This document shows positions 43,178 to 51,511 of a stretch of DNA of 64,000 bases, piece after piece. This stretch comes from Myxococcales bacterium (GTDB taxonomy: Bacteria > Myxococcota_A > Polyangia > Polyangiales > Ga0077539). A program made the translations under genes and the position numbers. The notes under the pieces were generated by a model, which searched no databases, had not been told where the DNA came from, and saw nothing but the letters and a program-made list of their open reading frames with translations. Every line of letters begins with the position of its first letter. The first letter of the stretch is position 1. The stretch is from the NCBI GenBank assembly GCA_016793325.1, contig JAEUKI010000079.1, positions 1-64,000 of the forward strand. The letters run 5' to 3'.

Positions 43178-43383
43178 CGTGGACGAGTGTTGCCCTGCAA
43201 CAGCGGCGTTCGCAACACTGCAACGACCGAGGCGCGGGTCGGGCTCCAACGCTCGACGCCTGTGCACACGGCGAAGACGACGGCGCGCGCTCGAAGCGAG
43301 ACCCGAAGCTCCGCGTCACGATTCGGTACGCCGCGCGCCGGCCGGCTTGCATCCGCCGAACGACCGCCGAACACTCGCACTCG

Positions 43384-43989
43384 ATGCGTCCGCGAACGGA
43401 TGGGCTGTACTTCTCGATCGTCTCGTCGGACAGCGTCGCGTGGCTGCGATTCACGGACGAACACGAAGTGTTCGGCGCATCGAGCAGCCCTGGTTGCCCC
43501 TCGCAGATCGCGACGTGGCTGCGACCCGGCGCCGCCCGGCACATCCCGCGAGGCAGCTATTCGCTGCGCGATGACGCGCTCGAGTTCACGCTCGAGTCGG
43601 AGCTCGTGAACCAGAGAAAGCTCGATCGAACGCAGCACCATCACCGCGCCTCGCTCACGAACGACGCGCTGGTTCTGTCGACGACCTACTCGATCGAGTC
43701 GACGATGCCTGCATACGACGGCAAATCGTCGAGCGCGCGGTACGAGTTCGTCGAGGTCGAGCGTCGCTGCCTCGACGGCGCGATGAAACCCACACAATTT
43801 CGGGCCGTCACGTCGATCGCAGGGCTCGCGAAGTTCGGCTTCGATCCCGCGATGCTCGCCGCGGTGAAGAAGAACAAGGCGGCGACCCTCGTGAAGCTCA
43901 ACGTGTACGACCGCGATCGGCTGCTCGCGCTCGGGCTCGAGCAAGCGTTCGTGGACGCGCTCGTCGCTTGGCGAGTCAAAGATCGCTGA
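43384..43989 (+). CDS. Hypothetical protein
   Basis: The 201-residue protein has no signal peptide. The N-terminal two thirds is beta-rich with aromatic residues (GLYFSIVSSDSVAWLRF, YSLRDDALEFTLES). The C-terminal part is helical and ends KLNVYDRDRLLALGLEQAFV, then DALVAWRVKDR. That resembles a helix-hairpin-helix element, but the match is weak. No family is recognised. It ends about 30 nt before the EthD gene and may be cotranscribed with it. Confidence 0.65.
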   Translation: MRPRTDGLYFSIVSSDSVAWLRFTDEHEVFGASSSPGCPSQIATWLRPGAARHIPRGSYSLRDDALEFTLESELVNQRKLDRTQHHHRASLTNDALVLSTTYSIESTMPAYDGKSSSARYEFVEVERRCLDGAMKPTQFRAVTSIAGLAKFGFDPAMLAAVKKNKAATLVKLNVYDRDRLLALGLEQAFVDALVAWRVKDR

Positions 43990-44020
43990 GCGACGCACGG
44001 ACGTTCGCGGCGACGCCGTT

Positions 44021-44746
44021 GTGTCGTACGCTCGCGCGGCGTTGCGCGCATCGAAGTTTGTTCTGCTCCTGCGATCGAAGTCCTCGGCGACGCCCGAGCT
44101 CGGTCGCGAGATCGCCCTCCGAACGACCGCTTGGCGCGACGCGCACCGGGACACCACGGAGGACGTCGTGGTGCACGTCACAGAGAGTGCCCCTCCGCGC
44201 GTGACGCTCGTTCCGTTTCGGCGCGAGGGATTCGCGATGGTGAGCGTGCGCGCAGAGCCCGCTGCGATCGACGCGCTGCGAACGAGCCTCGCTTCGATGG
44301 GACGACTCGCCTGCTACCGCGTCGACGAGTCCGTCCCGCGTGCGCGTGCGCGGACCGAGCCCGCGGGGTCGATCGCGGCGGGTCCCGCGCTGGTGACGCT
44401 CTTTCGCAAGCACCCGAAGCTCGATCGAGAGACGTTTCTTCGCGAGTGGCACGGGCATCACACGCCCCTCGCGCTCGAGGTTCACCCGCTGGTGGGCTAC
44501 GTCCGCAACGTCGTACGAGACCTGATCGACGAGGAGGCGCCGTCGTGGGACGGGATCGTCATCGAGTCCTTCGCGCGTGACGCCGACGTGCGCTCGACCG
44601 TGCGCTTCTTCGGCGGCCCCACAGCCAGCCGAGCGCGCGCCGTGATCAACGCGATCCGCGTCGGCCTGCACGCATCGAGCTTCCTCGACTTGCGCACGAT
44701 CGAGAACCACTTGGTGACCGAGCGAGCGCTCGACGGCGCGCGCTGA
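44021..44746 (+). CDS. EthD-domain protein
   Basis: The product has up to 241 residues. The C-terminal half is an EthD-type dimeric alpha/beta-barrel domain (LVTLFRKHPKLDRETFLREW, HGHHTPLALEVHPLVGYVRN). The N-terminal half (FVLLLRSKS...) looks like a second ferredoxin-like unit, so this is a two-domain member. EthD proteins include small degradative or stress enzymes of uncertain chemistry. The GTG at 44021 has no ribosome binding site. A TTG at 44042 lies 9 nt after TACGCT and could be a leaderless start. It is convergent with the signalling operon. Confidence 0.8.
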   Translation: MSYARAALRASKFVLLLRSKSSATPELGREIALRTTAWRDAHRDTTEDVVVHVTESAPPRVTLVPFRREGFAMVSVRAEPAAIDALRTSLASMGRLACYRVDESVPRARARTEPAGSIAAGPALVTLFRKHPKLDRETFLREWHGHHTPLALEVHPLVGYVRNVVRDLIDEEAPSWDGIVIESFARDADVRSTVRFFGGPTASRARAVINAIRVGLHASSFLDLRTIENHLVTERALDGAR

Positions 44747-44753
44747 GCTCGCG

Positions 44754-45425
44754 TCACGCGATGCGCACGAACGCGCGAATCGATTCGATGACGCGGTCGA
44801 TCGCGCGCGAGGGCGGTTCGTTGCGCACGAGCAGCGCGAGCAGAACGTCGCCCGTCAACGAAGTGTCGAACCGAATCGCGACGATGTGCTCGGCGCGGTA
44901 GTGAAGCGCGGTCCACTCGGCGGCCGCGGGCGGTTCGCCGAGCGCGGGCAAGTGTCTCAACGCGACGACCATGTGCGGACCGATGAGCTCGAAGCCTCCC
45001 GGCGAGAGCGCCGCGCCGTGCGTCGCGATCAGCAGACCGTCGCGATCCGAGACGAAGGCGCCGTGCGCGTTCGTCGTGACGCACGCCCACGCGAGGAGCT
45101 TGTTCCATGCGTCCACGCCGGTCGCTTCGATCGAATGCAAATCGAAGGGCAAATCGGGCGTCGTCTCTTGCGCGCGATCGGGCGCGGCGGTCCGCGCCGC
45201 CGGCCGCCTCGGGAGCCCGACGCACGCCACGCACACCTCGCGACTGTTGCTCTCTCGCCGCGCGGCGATCGACTGGCGCAGCGGAGCGAAGCCGCTCGCG
45301 CTCTCGTCGAGGTGCGACGGCGAATCCACGATCGGGTGGCGCGCGTCCGTCGGACGCAGCCGGCGAGCGCTCGCTCGCGCGTCGTTGAGGTCGTCGTCAG
45401 AAGAAGGGTCGGGGGTTGTCGACAT
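44754..45425 (-). CDS. Roadblock-like protein, last gene of signalling operon
   Basis: The 223-residue protein has a charged, disordered N-terminus (1-95) and a C-terminal domain with GAFVSDRDGLLIATHGAALS, WTALHYRAEHIVAIRFD and DVLLALLVRNEPPSRAIDRV. The strand-turn-strand and final helix resemble roadblock/LC7 domains. GGTGGAG lies 4 nt before ATG 45425. It overlaps the ParA-like gene upstream by 29 nt, so the two are cotranscribed. Together with the roadblock gene at 48031 the operon encodes two such domains, which could form a heterodimer (inference). Confidence 0.65.
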   Translation of the reverse strand: MSTTPDPSSDDDLNDARASARRLRPTDARHPIVDSPSHLDESASGFAPLRQSIAARRESNSREVCVACVGLPRRPAARTAAPDRAQETTPDLPFDLHSIEATGVDAWNKLLAWACVTTNAHGAFVSDRDGLLIATHGAALSPGGFELIGPHMVVALRHLPALGEPPAAAEWTALHYRAEHIVAIRFDTSLTGDVLLALLVRNEPPSRAIDRVIESIRAFVRIA

Positions 45426-46290
45426 GGTGCTCCACCGGTTGATTTGCAGGCGCGATGACGTCTTCGACCTCGCGGGCGAGCGCCGCGAACCGCCGCGCCG
45501 CAAACGCCCCCTCGGCGCCGAGGTGCCCGACAGGAACGCCGCTCTCCCACGCCTTTGCGATGATCTCGCGCTCGGGGATGGTCGACTCGAACACACAGTC
45601 GAAGCCCTCCCACATCGAGCCCACCGCGGACTGCGAGCTCGCTCGCTCGAGGTCGACGCGCGTGAGCACGATCCCCGCGAGCGCCAAGGTTGGGTTGTCT
45701 CGCTTCTGGACAGACTCGATGACGCGCAGCGTTTGGGACAGCGCGCGCACCGAGCGCGCGTCTGCGCAGAGCGCGACGAGGGCGTGCGTGCCTTCGGCGA
45801 GCGCCGCGCACACGAGCGATCGCACGCCGGACGGCGCGTCGATCACGATGCGGTCGTACTGTGCTTCGACGAGGCCCAGCATCGACGACAGTCGGCCGCG
45901 CTCGCTGAGCAACGACTCGAACTGCGCGACGTCGATCGGGTCGAGCCGCCCGCGCAACAGCAGCGCGAGGTTGGGGCTGCGCGTCTCGACGATCACCTGA
46001 CTCGGCGCGACGTCGAGCGCGAGGACGTCCGCCACGCCGCGAAACGTCCGATCGCCGCGGCCGAGCGCGTGCGCGACGCCGTTATTCGGGTCGAGGTCGA
46101 CGAGCAGCGTGCGATGGCCAGCGGCGCCGAGCGCGACGGCGAGGTGCAGCGCGAGCGTCGTGCGACCCGCGCCGCCGGTCGGGCTCGTGACGATCAAGCG
46201 CGGGCTCGAGTGGGGAACGTTCGTTCCGCCGGGGATTCGCGCGGGAAGCAGGACGTTCGCGTTCGCGACGCGATCCGAAGAGTCTTGCAT
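45397..46290 (-). CDS. ParA/MinD-like ATPase with altered P-loop
   Basis: The 297-residue protein has the fold pattern of ParA/MinD: LIVTSPTGGAGRTTLALHLA, LLVDLDPNNGVAHALG (Walker A' Asp) and YDRIVIDAPSG (Walker B). The deviant Walker A consensus KGGxGKT reads TGGAGRTT here, so both lysines (the ParA signature Lys and the P-loop Lys) are missing, replaced by Thr and Arg. The protein may bind nucleotide weakly or act as a scaffold without hydrolysis. GGAG lies upstream of ATG 46290. It follows the response-regulator gene with a 2-nt gap. Confidence 0.85.
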   Translation of the reverse strand: MQDSSDRVANANVLLPARIPGGTNVPHSSPRLIVTSPTGGAGRTTLALHLAVALGAAGHRTLLVDLDPNNGVAHALGRGDRTFRGVADVLALDVAPSQVIVETRSPNLALLLRGRLDPIDVAQFESLLSERGRLSSMLGLVEAQYDRIVIDAPSGVRSLVCAALAEGTHALVALCADARSVRALSQTLRVIESVQKRDNPTLALAGIVLTRVDLERASSQSAVGSMWEGFDCVFESTIPEREIIAKAWESGVPVGHLGAEGAFAARRFAALAREVEDVIAPANQPVEHHVDNPRPFF

Positions 46291-46292
46291 CG

Positions 46293-47234
46293 CTAGTTCT
46301 CCGAAGGATCCTTGGCGAACCCGAGCTCGCGGAGCCGCGAGAGGTTTGCCTGCACGGTCCGGTCCGTTGGATTGATCTCCGACGCTGCTCGAAACGCGCG
46401 CCACGCGTCGGTGTATTGGCGCGTGAGCAGGGCGCTCAAGCCGTCTTCCATGAGCTGCGCGAAGCGATCGGCGGCCGGGTAGACCGGGGGTTCGACGAGG
46501 GCGACGGGCGACGGCGGCGCCGGTTCGCTCGAAGAGCCACGCAGCTCGCGCGCGTCGCTGGTGATCCCGTCGCGGTGGCGCTCGTCGAGCGCGCGGGCCT
46601 CGTCGAGGAGCATCGCCTCCCAGCGGCCTTGAACGTTGCGCGCTCCAGGAGCGTCGCGCCACGCAGCGCAACGAACGCCTTCGCGCTCGAGACACAAGCG
46701 CCGAAACGCCGCGTCGCCGTCGCCCGCGGCGTCGTACGCGCTGTAGAGCTCGCCGCGCAGCACGATGATCTTTCCTTGCTTGTGGACGACTTCGATGAGC
46801 ACGGAGTGCCCGCCCATCGCGGCGAGCTGCAGGTAGTCGGCGACGCCGAAGGGCGATGGCGCGTCGACGCTGCGTTGGGCGAGGTCCTCTCGCACGAGCG
46901 AGCGAAGCTGCTCGATCGTCACGGGCTTCTCGAGCACGCGGACGGCGGCGTGCTTGGGAATCTGCGCGAGAAACGCGCGGGTGTACGCGCTGATGAAGGT
47001 CACCGCGGCGTGCAGACCGCGACGCCCGAGCTCGCCGAGGATCTCGATCCCCGGACGGTCCGGAAGATCGAGGTCGCAGAGGATGACCGTCGGAGGCTGC
47101 TCGTCGATGATGGTGAGCGCCTCGCCCAGCGTCCCCGCTCCGCGCACGGGAACCCGCAAATGCCGCGACAATCCCCGCACGATCGACGTGCGAAGGGTGT
47201 CTTCGTCTTCGACGACGAGCACGCTCGGGTTCAT
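46293..47234 (-). CDS. Response regulator: receiver, DUF4388 (PatA-like) and TPR-like tail
   Basis: The 313-residue protein has an N-terminal receiver domain with acidic pocket Glu9-Asp10-Glu11, phospho-acceptor Asp54 in LCDLDLPD and Lys103 in LEKPVT. A DUF4388/PATAN-like domain follows (about 125-200), with the typical LYSAYDAAGDGDAAFRRLCL segment. The C-terminal helices (about 240-313: LSALLTRQYTDAWRAFRAAS) resemble one or two TPR units. Such regulators act by protein interaction, not DNA binding. The kinase at 48428 is the likely phosphate donor. Its ATG overlaps the stop codon of the diiron-protein gene. Confidence 0.88.
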   Translation of the reverse strand: MNPSVLVVEDEDTLRTSIVRGLSRHLRVPVRGAGTLGEALTIIDEQPPTVILCDLDLPDRPGIEILGELGRRGLHAAVTFISAYTRAFLAQIPKHAAVRVLEKPVTIEQLRSLVREDLAQRSVDAPSPFGVADYLQLAAMGGHSVLIEVVHKQGKIIVLRGELYSAYDAAGDGDAAFRRLCLEREGVRCAAWRDAPGARNVQGRWEAMLLDEARALDERHRDGITSDARELRGSSSEPAPPSPVALVEPPVYPAADRFAQLMEDGLSALLTRQYTDAWRAFRAASEINPTDRTVQANLSRLRELGFAKDPSEN

Positions 47235-48001
47235 GTGGGTCCCTGACGAGTCGGGAGCTTGTAGAGATCGTCGATGAGGTCCACGCCGCACTCTTCGCGC
47301 TCGACCCAGTCGATGAACTGCTCGACGATCTTTCGCCCCTTGAACGCGGCGCCGTGCTGCGGCGCGATGACCTCGATGTCGAGCGAGCGAGCGACCTTGG
47401 CCCACGCGGCGCCCGCGCGCCTGCTGGCCATGTACCGACGATGAAAGCCGCGCATCTTGGCCGCGTGCGTGTCCCAGTCTGACACGAAGACCTCCTCTTC
47501 GTCGACCGAGGCGCCGAGGTCCCCGGAGTAGAGCACCTTCGAGATCGGGTCGTAGACCTGGAAATTTCCCGGCGAATGAAGGAAGTGCGCGGGCAACACG
47601 AGCAGCTCGCTCGACCCGAGCGACAGCCACATCCCTTCGTCGGCGATGGGCTTGAGCCGCGGCACGACGAAGCGATCGACGCCGAAGTGCGGGACGAAGC
47701 GCGTCCAGAGGGCCGACACCCACGCGGTCGCGTCCGTGGTCATGAGCCAACCGTTGAGCGCCGCGACGATGTCTGGATCCTGGTGCGAGAGGAGAATGTG
47801 CTCGAGTCGCCCTTGCTTGAGCTCGTTGTGCGTCGCCGCGAGCACCTGCGAGTAGAGCTTGTGCCCGCCCGGATCGAGGATGACCCCGATCCCCTCGTGC
47901 ACGATCAGGTGTTGGTTGGTGGGCACCGCGGTTCCGTCCGCCTGAACGTCGAGCCACACGTTACGGTGCGCTCCATGTTCGTAGAGCACTGTCGTCGTCA
48001 T
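47231..48001 (-). CDS. MBL-fold diiron protein, ODP/flavodiiron-like
   Basis: The 256-residue protein resembles the metallo-beta-lactamase domain of flavodiiron proteins and the chemotaxis-linked oxygen-binding diiron protein ODP. Candidate metal ligands are His73, Asp75 and Asp77 in SHQDPD, His142 in FLHSPGN, Asp161 in YSGDLGA and His216 in PQHGAAF, with normal spacing. The His that usually follows the HxExD motif is Ile78. No flavodoxin or rubredoxin domain is attached, so a reductase role is unlikely. A gas (oxygen or NO) or redox sensor is a good guess, given the kinase and regulator neighbours. GGAGG precedes the ATG. Confidence 0.8.
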   Translation of the reverse strand: MTTTVLYEHGAHRNVWLDVQADGTAVPTNQHLIVHEGIGVILDPGGHKLYSQVLAATHNELKQGRLEHILLSHQDPDIVAALNGWLMTTDATAWVSALWTRFVPHFGVDRFVVPRLKPIADEGMWLSLGSSELLVLPAHFLHSPGNFQVYDPISKVLYSGDLGASVDEEEVFVSDWDTHAAKMRGFHRRYMASRRAGAAWAKVARSLDIEVIAPQHGAAFKGRKIVEQFIDWVEREECGVDLIDDLYKLPTRQGPT

Positions 48002-48030
48002 CGTTGAGCCTCCGTGTCGAGCCCGATCGT

Positions 48031-48417
48031 TCAGAGGACCTTCGCGATCTCGCGAACAGCCCGGGCCATGTCGAGAAAGAGCAGCCCCAGCCGCGCGTGC
48101 TCGGTGGTGAGGACGAGCAGCACGGTCCCTGGCGACGCGGTCGCGAGCACGGCGAAGCCGCCGCTCGCGCGGACGAGCACTTGTTGCGGCGTTCCGATGC
48201 CGAGCTCGGACGCCGCCCGTGTCCCGAGCGAGAGGAGGGTCGCGCTCATTCCGCCGACGCGGGCTTCCTCGAGGTTTTGCGGGAGCGCGCTCGCGATGAT
48301 GAGCCCGTCGTCCGACAAGAGCGCGGCGGCGCTCACATCGGGGCTCTCGGCCTGCAGCGCGCGCAGCACGCGATTCACTGTGTCCATGCGGCCCGATCGG
48401 CCCGAAGCCCCTTCCAT
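48031..48417 (-). CDS. Roadblock/LC7-domain protein
   Basis: The 128-residue protein is a canonical roadblock/LC7 domain: helix MDTVNRVLRALQAES, strands SAAALLSDDGLIIASALPQN, a long helix, then QVLVRASGGFAVLATASPGT and a last helix LFLDMARAVREIAKVL. AAGGAG lies 5 nt before the ATG. It lies between the kinase and diiron-protein genes. No GTPase is nearby, so it may act as a scaffold within the signalling complex rather than as a GTPase regulator (inference). Confidence 0.85.
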   Translation of the reverse strand: MEGASGRSGRMDTVNRVLRALQAESPDVSAAALLSDDGLIIASALPQNLEEARVGGMSATLLSLGTRAASELGIGTPQQVLVRASGGFAVLATASPGTVLLVLTTEHARLGLLFLDMARAVREIAKVL

Positions 48418-48427
48418 GATTTCTCCT

Positions 48428-49498
48428 TTACGGGTGAGTGTCTCGACGCTCTTCGCGTCCAGTGTTCGATAGCGGCCGACAGTGCGGCACAGGAACGGTG
48501 ATGCGAACCTTGGTTCCAGCTCCGACAGCGCTCACGATGTCGAGGTCCGCGCCGCCGCGCATGACGAGATCCCTGCACAACGCGAGCCCGATCCCGCTCC
48601 CGCTGCGCTTGGTCGTAAAGAACAGCTGCGTGCACCGCGCGAGCACCTCCGGCGGCATCCCGCTCCCGGTGTCTTCAACGGTGAGCTCGAAGTCCGTTGT
48701 CGCCGGCTCGATCTGCGCGCGCACGCGGACCTTCGCGCCAGACTTGCACGCGTGAATCGCGTTGGTAACCAAGTTGTAAACGAGCGCGCGCATCGCGCTC
48801 GCGTCGAGATAGAGCTTGGGCATCGGCTCGATCTGCACGTCGAGCTCGATGCGGTTGCGCCGCGCGCGCGCCCCGAGGATGTGACACACCGTGCGAATCG
48901 CCTCGCCGACGTCGTCTTCGCTCACCGTGCGCAGCGAGCGGCTGCTGAGACCGAGCCCCTCGATCCCGAGCAGCGCGCGGCGCACTTCGTTCTCGATGAT
49001 CTGGAGCTCGTCCCGCAGCGCCTCGTCTTCGCGACGCTCGTCGGCGAGCACTTCGATCGCGCTCAAGACAGCCGAGAGCGGGTTGCGCAGCTCGTGCAGC
49101 ACCGTGGGCATGGCCTCGCCCACCGCGGCGAGCTGCAGAAACAAGTCGCGCTCGCCCTGCATTTTTCGCTTCGGCGTGACGTCTTGCAGCAGCGCCACGT
49201 GCGACGGTTCGTCCGCGATCGCCGTCGTCGTGATCGAGAAGGCGAGCGTCACGGTGGACCCATCGGGCAGAGGCACCTCGCGCTGATCCTTGACCACACC
49301 CGCCAAGCGAGCGTCGTCGAGAAACGCGAAGTGCTGCGCGAGCGCGGTGCCGTCGACTTGCGCGACCGTGCGCTGCAACAGTCCGCACGCGCGCGTGTTG
49401 ACGAAGCGCACGACCCTCGCGGCGTCGAAGACAACAATCCCCGCGTCGAGCGCCTCCGCGATGGCGGCCATGGCGTCGGCACGCTCGTACGCCGACAT
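48428..49498 (-). CDS. PAS-domain sensor histidine kinase
   Basis: The product has 356 residues from ATG 49498; a GTG at 49525 would give 365. It has no transmembrane segment. A PAS domain (about 10-115: IAEALDAGIVVFDAARVVRF) is followed by the dimerisation domain with His135 in VLHELRNPLSA and a GHKL ATPase with N box LVTNAIHA, G1 EDTGSGM and G2 SGSGIGLALC. It is a soluble kinase that probably phosphorylates the receiver encoded two genes downstream. Spacing to the roadblock gene is 10 nt. It heads a six-gene operon on this strand. Confidence 0.9.
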   Translation of the reverse strand: MSAYERADAMAAIAEALDAGIVVFDAARVVRFVNTRACGLLQRTVAQVDGTALAQHFAFLDDARLAGVVKDQREVPLPDGSTVTLAFSITTTAIADEPSHVALLQDVTPKRKMQGERDLFLQLAAVGEAMPTVLHELRNPLSAVLSAIEVLADERREDEALRDELQIIENEVRRALLGIEGLGLSSRSLRTVSEDDVGEAIRTVCHILGARARRNRIELDVQIEPMPKLYLDASAMRALVYNLVTNAIHACKSGAKVRVRAQIEPATTDFELTVEDTGSGMPPEVLARCTQLFFTTKRSGSGIGLALCRDLVMRGGADLDIVSAVGAGTKVRITVPVPHCRPLSNTGREERRDTHP

Positions 49499-49913
49499 CG
49501 CTCCGATCGAATTCTGCGCTACCACGGCCTGATTTGCGCGACGCAGTTTGCAACGCCCGCACCACGCGCTCGTGCGCGAACAACGACGGCGCCGCAGCGC
49601 AGTTCAACGCCGCGATCGTCGGCGACCGTCGCGGCTGCAGCGCAAACGGTGCTCGTGAAGCGCAACGAGTGCAGAAGGCGAACGACACAACGGACTTGTC
49701 TGGCATCGAAGACGACAGGGGATGAATCGATGCGGGTTCGGTGAATCTCGACGCGATCCCGCGCCGAACGCGCGGAGCGGCGCGATCCACAGTTCATCCG
49801 AGACGCGTGATCGGCTGCTCTCGGGTGCGCGCCCTCACGAAGGTCGCTGTGTGCGAAGCACGTACTTCGCGGTCCTGTGCATCGGCAGCGACGCGGTTGA
49901 TACCCTCGTCGGG
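49499..49913. other. Divergent intergenic region
   Basis: The region separates the kinase operon and the zinc-ribbon gene. Apart from the -10-like box at 49901 I see no gene, repeat or hairpin. Promoters of the kinase operon must lie here, but none stands out. Confidence 0.4.
49901..49906 (+). promoter_or_regulatory. Putative -10 box, leaderless start
   Basis: TACCCT ends 7 nt before ATG 49914, with no Shine-Dalgarno sequence. Confidence 0.45.
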
Positions 49914-50840
49914 ATGACGACCGCTCACGAAGTGCAAGAGCGATTCTACTGCCCGGTGTGCCTCGAGCACTTCGCGATCCGCGGGAGCTGCACGCGCTGC
50001 GACGAGCCCGTCGTCGCGCTGACAACGGTTCCTCCTTGGCAGACCGTGAACGCCGGGGGACGGGCGCGGAGCGAGCGCGCGCGTTGGTGGTCGTCTCTGC
50101 TGAGCGTCGCGGTCGCGATGGTCATGATCATGATCACGAATTTCGCAGCGATTTCCCTTCCGCTGTGGCCTCTCGCGTTGATCGCGGCAGCGTCGGCGGC
50201 GTTGGCAGCCGCGCTGTGGATCATCGGACCGCGCGTCGCGCTGCCGTGGGTTCGCGCGCGAACACTGCGACGCACGCATGCGCTGACCGAGGGCCTCGCG
50301 ACGACGCCGATCGCGCGGGTGGCCGAGCAGGATCGCGTGAAGATCGAGGGACGCACGACGATGCTCCGAAGCGCGCACAACCCGAAGAAAGCATCGTGTC
50401 TCGCGTTCGAATCCACCAAGCTCGATCCCGACGAGTACAGGCGCGGGGCGATCGTCGATGGCGGAGGCGAGTTCGAGATCGACGACGGCTCGGGGGTGGT
50501 AGCGATCGTTCGCGCCGAGCATTTTCTCATCGTCGGCGGCGTCGAGGTCGATGGGCAAACCATCGTTCCAGCGGGCGCGCGCGTCGAGGTCGTGGGCGAC
50601 GCGCGCTGGGATGTCGCCTCCTCGGATCGAGCCGCTTCGCACGCGAGGCAGGCCGCGCGCGTCGTTCGGGTCGAGGGAAGCATCGATCGCCCGCTGTTGC
50701 TTCGCGTGATCGCTGACGAGTCCGTCGGACGTCCCCCGAGCGGCGTGCGCGTCGACCCGAGCGCCGCGACGGAGCCGACGCCCGACGAGCGCGACGCTGC
50801 GATCGCGTCGGGCGAAGCCCGAGACCGGCGCGCCCGGTGA
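49914..50840 (+). CDS. Zinc-ribbon membrane protein with GIDE/BAM-like domain
   Basis: The 308-residue protein begins with a zinc ribbon (FYCPVCLEHFAIRGSCTRCD, two CxxC pairs). Two transmembrane helices follow (about 58-78 and 82-102). The C-terminal domain (about 130-270: VKIEGRTTMLRSAHNPKKAS, FEIDDGSGVVAIV, VPAGARVEVVGDA) resembles the BAM/GIDE domain known from the mitochondrial E3 ligase MUL1 and many bacterial membrane proteins. There is no RING finger. The function of bacterial members is unclear. Start set by TACCCT 7 nt upstream. Confidence 0.72.
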   Translation: MTTAHEVQERFYCPVCLEHFAIRGSCTRCDEPVVALTTVPPWQTVNAGGRARSERARWWSSLLSVAVAMVMIMITNFAAISLPLWPLALIAAASAALAAALWIIGPRVALPWVRARTLRRTHALTEGLATTPIARVAEQDRVKIEGRTTMLRSAHNPKKASCLAFESTKLDPDEYRRGAIVDGGGEFEIDDGSGVVAIVRAEHFLIVGGVEVDGQTIVPAGARVEVVGDARWDVASSDRAASHARQAARVVRVEGSIDRPLLLRVIADESVGRPPSGVRVDPSAATEPTPDERDAAIASGEARDRRAR

Positions 50841-50866
50841 TCAGCGGGCGTTCACAACGGATCTGC

Positions 50867-50872
50867 TATCGT
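50867..50872 (+). promoter_or_regulatory. Putative -10 box, leaderless start
   Basis: TATCGT ends 7 nt before ATG 50880; no Shine-Dalgarno sequence lies between. Confidence 0.5.
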
Positions 50873-50879
50873 GCCGTCG

Positions 50880-51449
50880 ATGGGGAAGCATCGTGATGTT
50901 GGGCCGCGCAAAATCGCGAGCGCCATTGAGTGTTCGATGGTCGTCGCGCTTTGGGTCGCTGGTTGTTCGACGGTCGTTCGACCGCAGTCGGATGTCGTGA
51001 CAGACACGACCGTAGGCGCTGCTCCGGACGCTCCGTTCGACGCGATCGCGAACGAGCCGTTCGACGCGTCCAATCGCGTGTGCGACTGGGGGCCACGTGA
51101 GGATTGGCGCTCGGAGACGCGCGTCGCGACCATCACTGCGGACGGTCGCTGCCCGGCGCTCGTCGAGGTCCACGGCTTCCCCGGATCGCTCGACTGCGGA
51201 GGGTTCGAGGCGTGCTGCGACTACCCGCCGAGCTGTCGATTTCGCGCACACGTTTTCTTTCAAGACATTCGGCCCAACCCTTGTACCGGCGTTCCGCCGT
51301 GCTACGAGCCGCGCGAGGCCACCGGCGAAGGCTGCCGCTGCGAAAACGGGACGATTCGCTGCACGACGCAGCAGGTGTTGCCCTTTCAGATTTGCAGCGA
51401 CTGCTACTTGCTCTCCCGAGAGTGCAGGGACAGCGGTCCACGCGAGTAG
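50880..51449 (+). CDS. Cys-rich lipoprotein
   Basis: The 189-residue protein has a basic N-terminus and SMVVALWVAGC as lipobox, followed by a short acidic linker. The mature domain contains about 15 cysteines (CGGFEACCDYPPSCRF, CRCENGTIRCTT, QICSDCYLLSRECRD), implying a compact disulfide-rich fold. It resembles in style the Cys-rich lipoprotein at 36463, but no direct similarity is obvious. No family is recognised. Its 3' end is followed by a convergent gene. Confidence 0.75.
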   Translation: MGKHRDVGPRKIASAIECSMVVALWVAGCSTVVRPQSDVVTDTTVGAAPDAPFDAIANEPFDASNRVCDWGPREDWRSETRVATITADGRCPALVEVHGFPGSLDCGGFEACCDYPPSCRFRAHVFFQDIRPNPCTGVPPCYEPREATGEGCRCENGTIRCTTQQVLPFQICSDCYLLSRECRDSGPRE

Positions 51450-51511
51450 CGCTCAGCGCACGCAATCGCGCGACGCTCTCGCGAGCGCCACACACGACGA
51501 GAAGGCGAAGC

